DNA from: Acutalibacter sp.
GTDB lineage: Bacteria > Bacillota > Clostridia > Oscillospirales > Acutalibacteraceae
DNA length: 64,000 nucleotides
Assembly: GCA_020025775.1 (NCBI GenBank)
Contig: JAHHRN010000008.1
Coordinates: 40,469 to 104,468 of the forward strand
Reading direction: 5' to 3'
In this document: positions 22,583-29,238 of the stretch, piece by piece
Layout: every line of letters begins with the position of its first letter
Position numbering within the stretch: the first letter of the stretch is position 1
The notes under the pieces: model-generated
Told to the model about the DNA's origin: nothing
Seen by the model: only the letters and a program-made list of their open reading frames with translations
The model's database searches: none
Made by a program: the position numbers and the translations under genes

Positions 22583-24328
22583 ATGAACGGAAATAAGAAA
22601 ATCATACTTCTTTCTTTTGTATTGCTTGCAGCTATCTTTTTAACGCTTTCCGCTTGCAAAAAGAATGATAATAAAACAGGCGGCGGCGAAACAGTTGTCG
22701 TTACCGACCAAAACGGCGTGCCAGTGACGGATGAAAACGGCGAAGCCATTACCGTTGTTTTGGAGACGGAAATCGTAGAAATTACCAATGCAAACGGCGA
22801 TAAAGTATATGATGAAAACGGTGAGGTTAAAACCTCTGTTGTGTATTTACCGCAGAATGTCGGTGTGCCGGTAACCGATGAAAACGGTGCTCCGGTGACG
22901 GATAAAAACGGTCATGCGGTTACCACTATGATTACCGTTCCCCCCTCAACCGGCGGTCCGAGCGTAACGGCAATTCCCGTAACGGATGCAAATGGCAATC
23001 CGGTTGTCGGTCCTAACGGCGAAACCTTAACCTACACCGAAACTATTTTAACAAACCCTGTTACTCCCGGCGATAATAATGCAAACTGGGGCTCTACCTT
23101 CGGTGGCAGTGGCAGCGATAAATTTGTCGGCACAGCGCCGCTTTCTGACGGCGGCTTCGTGGCACTCATGCAGTCTAACTCCAAGGACGGCAGCCTTTCC
23201 TCTTTGGCAGGCAATTCCGAAACCCCGATTCCGGTGCTCATTCGCTATAAGAAAAACGGTACGGTAGCGTGGCAGAAGGCCATTACTTCCAACTATGGTG
23301 TGATTGTAACCGGCTTAGTGACAGATAAGGACGATAACATTGCGCTTTGTGGCTATTCCAAGGCTACAGACCTCGGTACAACGCCGGCAGGTGAATATGA
23401 TGCCTTACTTTATAAATTCAACAAAAACGGCGACCAGATTTGGCTCAAGAGCTTCAGCGGTAGTGGTGTTGACGGCTTCGAGCATTTGGCAGTCGGTGCA
23501 GACGGTGCTTTGGTAGCCGTCGGCTATACCGGCTCTAAAGACGGCGATGCCGCACAGCTTGGCCGTAAAAACGGCGAGAGCGGCTCCATGGTTGCAAAAT
23601 ATACCGCAGACGGTAATTTGGTATTTGTAAAATCCGTAGGCACAGGACAAGACAGCCTTTCCGGCGTTACTGTGGACAAGGACGGCAATATCTATGCGGT
23701 GGGCAACTTTACTGCAAAAGAAAGCGGCCTTTTCCCGATTGCCGGTCGTTCCGACGGTGGCGTTTTGAAATTCTCCGCGGACGGTAATCTCCTTTGGAAG
23801 CAGAGCTTCGGCGGCGAAAATATCGACAACTTCTATGCGGTTGCTCCGGCAGTGGACGGCGGCTGTGTTGTGGTCGGTCGTTCTAAATCCGATAACTTTA
23901 ACATTCCAGAGTTTACCAATCAGGGCGGCTATGATGCGATTATGCTCAAATACAACGCGGACGGCAGCGTGGGCTGGCGCAATGCGTTTAGAGGCTTCTA
24001 CGATGAAACCTTTACCGACATCGTGGCAACCAAAGAGGGCTATGTGGCAGTTGGTTACTCCAACTCCTCCAACCGTGACTTAAAGCCTATCGGCAATCGC
24101 GGCGGCACAGACAGCTTTATTTTAACCATTGATGCAAGCGGCAAGACCACTTCGTTACAGGGCTACGGCGGTAGCAAGGATGATGAATTCACTTCTGTTT
24201 GCGTGACCACGCAGAACAAAATTATTGCCTGCGGCTTCACCTATTCCAATGACGGCGACTTAGTCGGCGCAAAATATCCGAACGGCAAGAATGACCACAG
24301 CCTCGGCATGATTGCCCGCTTTAGCTAA
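22583..24328 (+). CDS. surface lipoprotein with V-T-D-x-N-G repeats and a beta-propeller-like domain
   Basis: This 581-residue protein is exported and lipid-anchored: a lipobox LSAC ends the signal peptide (Cys25). A linker of about 120 residues then repeats the unit VTDxNGxxV (VTDQNGVPVTDENG, ITNANGDKVYDENG, VTDENGAPVTDKNG, VTDANGNPVVGPNG). The remainder repeats about every 50-60 residues the pattern DGGFVALG-S-DGD---ILKY--DG---W-K-FGG, as in beta-propellers of the SBBP/PQQ type. It may bind a surface glycan or protein. AGGAGG lies 8 bases before the ATG. No enzyme motif seen. Confidence 0.82.
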   Translation: MNGNKKIILLSFVLLAAIFLTLSACKKNDNKTGGGETVVVTDQNGVPVTDENGEAITVVLETEIVEITNANGDKVYDENGEVKTSVVYLPQNVGVPVTDENGAPVTDKNGHAVTTMITVPPSTGGPSVTAIPVTDANGNPVVGPNGETLTYTETILTNPVTPGDNNANWGSTFGGSGSDKFVGTAPLSDGGFVALMQSNSKDGSLSSLAGNSETPIPVLIRYKKNGTVAWQKAITSNYGVIVTGLVTDKDDNIALCGYSKATDLGTTPAGEYDALLYKFNKNGDQIWLKSFSGSGVDGFEHLAVGADGALVAVGYTGSKDGDAAQLGRKNGESGSMVAKYTADGNLVFVKSVGTGQDSLSGVTVDKDGNIYAVGNFTAKESGLFPIAGRSDGGVLKFSADGNLLWKQSFGGENIDNFYAVAPAVDGGCVVVGRSKSDNFNIPEFTNQGGYDAIMLKYNADGSVGWRNAFRGFYDETFTDIVATKEGYVAVGYSNSSNRDLKPIGNRGGTDSFILTIDASGKTTSLQGYGGSKDDEFTSVCVTTQNKIIACGFTYSNDGDLVGAKYPNGKNDHSLGMIARFS

Positions 24329-24363
24329 AGTATTTTATAACATAAAAAAGGAACTTTTTAAGT

Positions 24364-25161
24364 ATGCACGAACGAGACCTTCCGGGCTACGTCCCGAAAA
24401 GCCATTTCTATTTATGGCTTGTACTGCGATGCGGCATCATGGCATGGGGCATTTATGGTATGTTCCACGGCTCCGTGGTAGAATTTTTAGAAGCTGTTTT
24501 CGCGATTCTTTTTACTCATATGTGGGATTATTTTCAAGTGTTCGGCGGCAACGCCTTTGTGATTCGCGTACCCTATCTTTCGGGCACGATGCTCAATCTC
24601 TTTATTTTTATTGGCGTTGTCATCGGTTCTACGCTCAATAACCGCACCGGATTTGCCCATTTCGATATTGTAACGCATTTCGGTGCAGGCTTAATCGGCG
24701 CAGTGTTCGGCTATGATTTTGCCGTGATTATGCAGACCAAGCACGAGAGACTTTCTCCGGCGCTGGCGTCTCTTTTCTCGATTGCCTTTTCCCTCGCGAT
24801 TGCGGTGGGCTGGGAAATTTATGAGTTTACCATGGACAGACTTTACGGTCTTGCTTTGCAGCACTCCGTGCCGACTTCCGAAATCGGCTTGTTAGATACC
24901 ATGGGAGATTTCATTTGCGCCACCTGCGGTGCGCTCCTCGGTATGTTCTTGATTTCATTTTACCGCAACGGTAAATTCGGAAAATATAAAAAATCCGTGC
25001 GCCGCAAAATTGAAATGGAAAAGTTTAAATCCGAAAAGAAAGAAGAACTTTGGAACGCCTATCTTTTAGAAAACGGCCCGCAAGAAATGATGACGGCCGT
25101 CGAAGAAGAGCTTCGTGTGAATCCGAAAGGAAAACGGAAACGCAAGAAGAAGGCAGTTTAA
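24364..25161 (+). CDS. DUF2238-like integral membrane protein
   Basis: This 265-residue protein has about six hydrophobic helices and a basic, Lys/Arg-rich cytoplasmic C-terminus of about 60 residues. The strand-helix region VGWEIYEFTMD and the later DTMGDFICATCGALLG resemble the YjdF/DUF2238 family, which has no known function. It starts 35 bases after the lipoprotein stop and ends 14 bases before the next lipoprotein gene, so all three are probably cotranscribed from the promoter at 22480. Confidence 0.74.
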   Translation: MHERDLPGYVPKSHFYLWLVLRCGIMAWGIYGMFHGSVVEFLEAVFAILFTHMWDYFQVFGGNAFVIRVPYLSGTMLNLFIFIGVVIGSTLNNRTGFAHFDIVTHFGAGLIGAVFGYDFAVIMQTKHERLSPALASLFSIAFSLAIAVGWEIYEFTMDRLYGLALQHSVPTSEIGLLDTMGDFICATCGALLGMFLISFYRNGKFGKYKKSVRRKIEMEKFKSEKKEELWNAYLLENGPQEMMTAVEEELRVNPKGKRKRKKKAV

Positions 25162-25175
25162 AAGAGGAATTTAAA

Positions 25176-26081
25176 ATGAAAAAATCAATCAGTATTCTGC
25201 TCGTTACCGTGCTTTGTCTTTGCGCGCTGACGTCCTGCTCCTCGGGTCGAGGCGTACGGGTCAATGATGCGAAGGTCAATGAGGGTGTGTGCCTGTATTT
25301 ACGAGAAGAAGCCAAAAAAGAAAATAAAGAGGCAAGCGAAGAAGAGCTGGAGCAAAAAATGGCGGAGAAACTCGCGGAATACGTGGCGATTAACACGGAA
25401 TTTGCCTCCCGTAAGCTTTCCTTAACGCCTCTGCAAAAGCACAATCTTTCGCAATCTGTCAATGCGCTTTGGTCATTCTTCGGAGAGTATTACACAAGCA
25501 TCGGCGTGACAAAGCAGGATATTACGAAAGTAGAAACCGAAAAGGCGGCGAAGGATGCCGTTATGGTGGCCTACTATGCAGAAAACGGCGGCACAGAGCC
25601 ACTTGCTGAAACAGAACTCAAGAGCTTTTTCGAAAGCAACTATATTGCTTTTAGAAGCATTACAGGCTATTTTACCACGGTAGACGATAACGGCAGTGCC
25701 GTACCGCTCTCCGAGGAAGAACGTGCCCAGCTGGTGCAATCCTTCCAGAATGAAGCGGCTTCGGTGAACGGCGGCGTGCCTTTGGAGGATGCGGCGAGAA
25801 AGCTTCCAAATACGACAGTAGATACCGATACAGTGGTACGTTATAAGGGTACAAACGAAACCGACCAGAGCTTCTTCCAGCATGTGTTGGAAATTGAAAA
25901 TGATCAAGCCGGTGTGTTCACCGTCGGAGATTATATCTTCTTAGTAGCGCGTGAGGACATTAACGCTAATGACGGTTTCCTGTTTTCCCAGTACAGAACC
26001 GATTGCTTAAAGACCCTGCGCGGCGAAGCCTTCCAAAAGGTAGTGGACGGCTGGGCATCACAGTATACTGTTTCCAAATAA
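25176..26081 (+). CDS. PrsA/SurA-like lipoprotein
   Basis: This 301-residue lipoprotein has a signal peptide ending in the lipobox LTSC (Cys20). The next segment, VNDAKVNEGVCLYLREEA, is like the helical N-domain of foldases of the SurA/PrsA type. A central helical domain and a segment that could be a degraded parvulin domain (about residues 160-260) follow. The key parvulin motifs are not clearly present, so prolyl isomerase activity is doubtful. The ATG at 25176 is chosen for its GAGGAA site and the signal peptide; a longer frame overlaps the previous gene. A strong terminator follows. Confidence 0.72.
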   Translation: MKKSISILLVTVLCLCALTSCSSGRGVRVNDAKVNEGVCLYLREEAKKENKEASEEELEQKMAEKLAEYVAINTEFASRKLSLTPLQKHNLSQSVNALWSFFGEYYTSIGVTKQDITKVETEKAAKDAVMVAYYAENGGTEPLAETELKSFFESNYIAFRSITGYFTTVDDNGSAVPLSEEERAQLVQSFQNEAASVNGGVPLEDAARKLPNTTVDTDTVVRYKGTNETDQSFFQHVLEIENDQAGVFTVGDYIFLVAREDINANDGFLFSQYRTDCLKTLRGEAFQKVVDGWASQYTVSK

Positions 26082-26091
26082 GCCTATAAAA

Positions 26092-26123
26092 ACAAAAAGG
26101 ACAGCCTAACGCTGTCCTTTTTT
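26092..26123 (+). terminator. terminator of the lipoprotein operon
   Basis: AAAAAGGACAGC (26094-26105) pairs with GCTGTCCTTTTT (26111-26122) around a CTAAC loop, ending in T residues. Confidence 0.93.
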
Positions 26124-26192
26124 ATGATATAAAAGAAGAAGCGGCATAGCGCAGGAATCGCGTTGTGCGGCTTAAAATAAAGCTGTAGCATA

Positions 26193-26224
26193 CAAAAACC
26201 CCCGATGCGTTTTGCATCGGGGGT
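26193..26224 (-). terminator. terminator of pnp
   Basis: CCCCCGATGC and GCATCGGGGG form a perfect 10-bp stem (26199-26223) around GTTTT. On the minus strand a five-T run follows. It lies 31 bases after the pnp stop. Confidence 0.92.
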
Positions 26225-26254
26225 CATTTTATTTCGCTTCAGTGCGGGAAGAAC

Positions 26255-28429
26255 TTATCTTCTGCCGCCTCTGTGGAAGTCACGACGAGGAGCCGGACGA
26301 CGCTCGGGAAGCTCGTTTTCGGGAGTTAAGCCTTCCACCTCGATGAGAGCCTCACGACGGGAAAGGTTGAGTCTGCCCTGTTCATCCTTCGGAAGAACCT
26401 TAACGATGATTTCATCGCCAACGTTTACAACGTCTTCAACCTTTTCGGTTCTCTTAACGTCTAAGTGGCTGATGTGAACCATGCCTTCAACGCCGGGAAC
26501 GATTTCAACGAATACGCCGAAGCTCATGAGACGAGTAACGATACCCTTGTAGATAGCGCCAACTTCCGGGCCGTTTGCAATGGTTTCCACGATGAAGATT
26601 GCCTTCTTTGCATTTTCCAAATCAATGGAAGAAACAAATACCTGACCGTCTTCGTTAACGTCGATCTTGCAGTCGCACTCTGCGCAAATCTTCTGGATAA
26701 CCTTGCCCTGCTTACCGATGACATCGCCGATCTTGTCGGGGTCAATCTTGGTGGTGAGCATCTTGGGCGCCCACTTAGAAAGCTCTTTTCTGGGCTCGGA
26801 AATAACCGGAAGCATGATTTCATCTAAGATGTAGCAACGTGCCTTGTAGGTCTTGTCAAGAGCCTCACGAATGATTTCGGGAGTAAGACCATGCACCTTG
26901 AGGTCCATCTGAATAGCGGTGATACCCTTCTTAGTACCAGCTACCTTGAAGTCCATGTCGCCGAAGAAGTCTTCAAGACCCTGAATATCAACCATGGTCA
27001 TGAAGCGGTCGCCTTCGGTGATAAGACCGCAGGAGATGCCGGCTACGGGAGCCTTAATCGGAACACCTGCTGCCATAAGGGAAAGGGTGGAACCGCAGAT
27101 AGAACCCTGAGAAGTAGAACCGTTGGAAGAAAGAACCTCAGATACTACACGGATGCAGTAGGGGAATTCTTCAACGGACGGAATAACGGGGAGAAGAGCA
27201 CGTTCTGCAAGTGCGCCGTGACCGATTTCACGTCTGCCGGGGCCTCTGGAGGGCTTGGTTTCGCCGACGGAATAGGACGGGAAGTTGTAGTGGTGCATAT
27301 ATCTCTTTTCGGTCTGGTTGTCAATGCCGTCTAAGAGCTGAACATTGCTCATAGCACCAAGAGTGGTGATAGAAAGGCACTGGGTCTGACCACGAGTGAA
27401 CATACCGGAACCGTGTACACGGGAAAGAAGGTCGATTTCTGCATTCAAGGGACGAATTTCGTCGATGCCTCTGCCGTCTACGCGCTTGCCGTCATCTAAG
27501 AGCCAACGGCGAACAACGTATTTCTGCAAGAGATAGAGGCAATCCTCAATCTTGGAAGCTTCTTCCGGATATTCTTCATCGAATTTTTCGTGAACAGCGT
27601 CATAAATGGGCTTGAGTCTCTCATCACGGATGCGCTTGTCATCGGTGTCGAGTGCTGCACGAACATCGTTAATAGCGAAAGCCTTAATAGCTTCGAAAAG
27701 TTCGGGGGAAGGATCGTTGGACGGGAAGTCAATCTTTGCCTTACCAACTTCATCGCGGATGCCCTTGATGAACTCAACGATTTTCTGGTTTTCTCTGTGA
27801 CCGAACATGATGCCTTCGAACATAACGTCGTTGGAAACTTCGTTTGCGCCAGCTTCAATCATAGCAACCAAGGAATCGGTGGAAGCTACGGTAACTGCCA
27901 TGTCGGAAACTTCTCTCTGTGCTTCGGTGGGGTTGATGACATATTCGCCGTCAACAAGACCAACGGAAACGCCGCTGATGGGGCCGTCCCACGGAATCTC
28001 GGAAATGCTGATAGCAACGGAAACACCGATCATAGCGGTGATAACCGGGTCGCAATCCTGGTCAACGGACATAACGGTTGCAACAACGCCGACGTCATTG
28101 CGCATGTCCTTCGGGAAGAGCGGACGAATCGGACGGTCGATAACACGGGAAGCAAGAGTTGCCTTTTCGGAAGCTCTGCCTTCACGTCTCTGGAAGGAAC
28201 CGGGGATTCTGCCGACGGAGTATAACTTTTCTTCAAAGTCAACGGAAAGCGGGAAGAAATCAACGCCTTCTCTGGGTTTTGCAGCCATGGTAGCGGTGCA
28301 GAGCACTTCGGTTTCGCCGTAGCGAACGAGGCAGCTGCCGCCTGCAAGCTGTGCCATTTTGCCGACTTCTACAACGAGCGGTCTGCCGGCAAGTTCTGTT
28401 TTAAAAGTTTTGTAGTCTTTAAAAAACAT
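26255..28429 (-). CDS. pnp: polyribonucleotide nucleotidyltransferase (PNPase)
   Basis: PNPase degrades RNA 3' to 5' with phosphate and can add tails. It forms a trimeric ring and is part of the degradosome. All domains are present over 724 residues: two RNase PH cores (the second with SSNGSTSQGSICGSTLSLMAAG), a helical linker, a KH domain with GDVIGKQGKVI (about residue 570), and an S1 domain starting near VGAIYKGIVTRLMSFGVFVE. The short basic tail (RRPAPRRDFHRGGRR) may contact RNA. It lies 208 bases after rpsO, the classical order, with a long hairpin in the gap (28459-28553). Confidence 0.98.
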   Translation of the reverse strand: MFFKDYKTFKTELAGRPLVVEVGKMAQLAGGSCLVRYGETEVLCTATMAAKPREGVDFFPLSVDFEEKLYSVGRIPGSFQRREGRASEKATLASRVIDRPIRPLFPKDMRNDVGVVATVMSVDQDCDPVITAMIGVSVAISISEIPWDGPISGVSVGLVDGEYVINPTEAQREVSDMAVTVASTDSLVAMIEAGANEVSNDVMFEGIMFGHRENQKIVEFIKGIRDEVGKAKIDFPSNDPSPELFEAIKAFAINDVRAALDTDDKRIRDERLKPIYDAVHEKFDEEYPEEASKIEDCLYLLQKYVVRRWLLDDGKRVDGRGIDEIRPLNAEIDLLSRVHGSGMFTRGQTQCLSITTLGAMSNVQLLDGIDNQTEKRYMHHYNFPSYSVGETKPSRGPGRREIGHGALAERALLPVIPSVEEFPYCIRVVSEVLSSNGSTSQGSICGSTLSLMAAGVPIKAPVAGISCGLITEGDRFMTMVDIQGLEDFFGDMDFKVAGTKKGITAIQMDLKVHGLTPEIIREALDKTYKARCYILDEIMLPVISEPRKELSKWAPKMLTTKIDPDKIGDVIGKQGKVIQKICAECDCKIDVNEDGQVFVSSIDLENAKKAIFIVETIANGPEVGAIYKGIVTRLMSFGVFVEIVPGVEGMVHISHLDVKRTEKVEDVVNVGDEIIVKVLPKDEQGRLNLSRREALIEVEGLTPENELPERRPAPRRDFHRGGRR

Positions 28430-28458
28430 GGATTTACCTCTTTCTTTTTAGATTTTCC

Positions 28459-28553
28459 CGAGGCAATCGTTTTTAGCAATAAACAGAGCGTTCTTAAAAT
28501 TTTTCGCCTTAAATAAAAGCGTTCTGTTTACCGCTAAAACAACAAATGCCTCG
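28459..28553 (-). promoter_or_regulatory. long hairpin in the rpsO-pnp intergenic RNA
   Basis: TTTTAGC...TAAACAGA arms (28523-28539 with 28471-28487) pair over 17 bp including two G-U pairs. An outer 7-bp helix (28547-28553 with 28459-28465) extends it. In E. coli the rpsO-pnp transcript has an RNase III-cut hairpin through which PNPase controls itself; this is a candidate equivalent. Confidence 0.65.
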
Positions 28554-28592
28554 AATTTTCGTGGGGTTTTAAAGGCTTTCTAAAAGCAATTT

Positions 28593-28627
28593 AAGGCAAG
28601 CGAACTTTTTAGAAATTCGCTTGCCTT
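28593..28627 (-). promoter_or_regulatory. hairpin just after rpsO
   Basis: Perfect 12-bp arms (28616-28627 with 28593-28604) enclose an 11-base loop just past the rpsO stop. The minus strand continues AAATTGC without a T run, so it is more likely a 3'-end stabiliser or leaky attenuator than a full terminator. Confidence 0.65.
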
Positions 28628-28637
28628 TAAGAAGAGC

Positions 28638-28910
28638 TTATTTACGAATGCCAAGCTTAGCAATAAGTGCACGGTATCTTTCGATATCGGTTTTCTGAAG
28701 GTAGTTGAGAAGGTTTCTTCTGTGACCTACCATCATAAGAAGACCACGTCTGGAGTGATGGTCTTTCTTGTGCTCTTTAAGATGCTCGGTTAAATCGTTG
28801 ATACGCTTTGTAAGAACAGCAACCTGAACTTCGGGAGAACCGGTGTCGCCTTCGTGAGTAGCGTATTCGGCCATGATAGCCTGCTTTTCTGCTTTTGTCA
28901 TTTTTTTCAC
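28638..28910 (-). CDS. rpsO: 30S ribosomal protein S15
   Basis: S15 binds the central domain of 16S rRNA early in small-subunit assembly. The 90-residue protein has the family pattern EYATHEGDTGSPEVQVA, LTEHLKEHKKDHHSRRGL, MVGHRRNLLNYL and the C-terminal RYRALIAKLGIRK. A GAGGTGA site lies 6 bases before the ATG. It is read from a consensus promoter at 29014-29042 through a leader of about 95 bases rich in inverted repeats. Confidence 0.98.
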   Translation of the reverse strand: MKKMTKAEKQAIMAEYATHEGDTGSPEVQVAVLTKRINDLTEHLKEHKKDHHSRRGLLMMVGHRRNLLNYLQKTDIERYRALIAKLGIRK

Positions 28911-29008
28911 CTCATTTAAAATTTTGCCTGTCGAATAAGCTCAGAAAAAGGATAGGTGAACACCTAAACAATAGGTTTTAACCAAAATCCGTGCCTATCG
29001 AATCAGCC
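28911..29008 (-). promoter_or_regulatory. structured rpsO 5' leader, candidate S15 autoregulatory RNA
   Basis: In the mRNA sense, GATAGG (28994-28999) can pair with CCTATC (28951-28956), which is followed by a five-T run. A related copy, GACAGG, lies further 3' (about 28926-28931). Two near-identical 15-base segments (about 28926-28940 and 28993-29007) flank the central hairpin sequences AGGT/ACCT and GGTT/AACC. S15 leaders in several phyla bind S15 and repress translation; this could be such an element. Confidence 0.5.
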
Positions 29009-29013
29009 TTGAT

Positions 29014-29042
29014 ATTATACAATAGCAAAAGCTTTTTGTCAA
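29014..29042 (-). promoter_or_regulatory. consensus sigma-A promoter of rpsO-pnp
   Basis: On the minus strand, -35 TTGACA (29037-29042) and -10 TATAAT (29014-29019) are both perfect and 17 bases apart. The rest of the gap up to glgP (29043-29238) is AT-rich; TATAAT at 29170-29175 may be the glgP -10, but no good -35 is seen. Confidence 0.93.
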
Positions 29043-29238
29043 GATTGTGAAAAGAAGTCCCCACTTTACTCTCCTTAGGCGAAATAAAAACCATATTTTT
29101 GTGTAGTTTTACTGAAAATAAGGACTAAACTCTCTTTACAGTTGAATTTTTTGTGAAAATAGTATATTATATAATAGATGAGTTATCTTACTATAAAATA
29201 GTATATAAATTTTTCTTAAAACTTTTTGGAGGCAATAC

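Noticed and set aside
22691..23030. CRISPR-like short repeats
   Set aside because: The recurring units are in-frame V-T-D-x-N-G codons in a lipoprotein gene, with no constant repeat-spacer lengths.
27590..28225. 211-codon plus-strand frame inside pnp
   Set aside because: pnp is complete on the other strand and the frame has no motif; a shadow of biased codon use.
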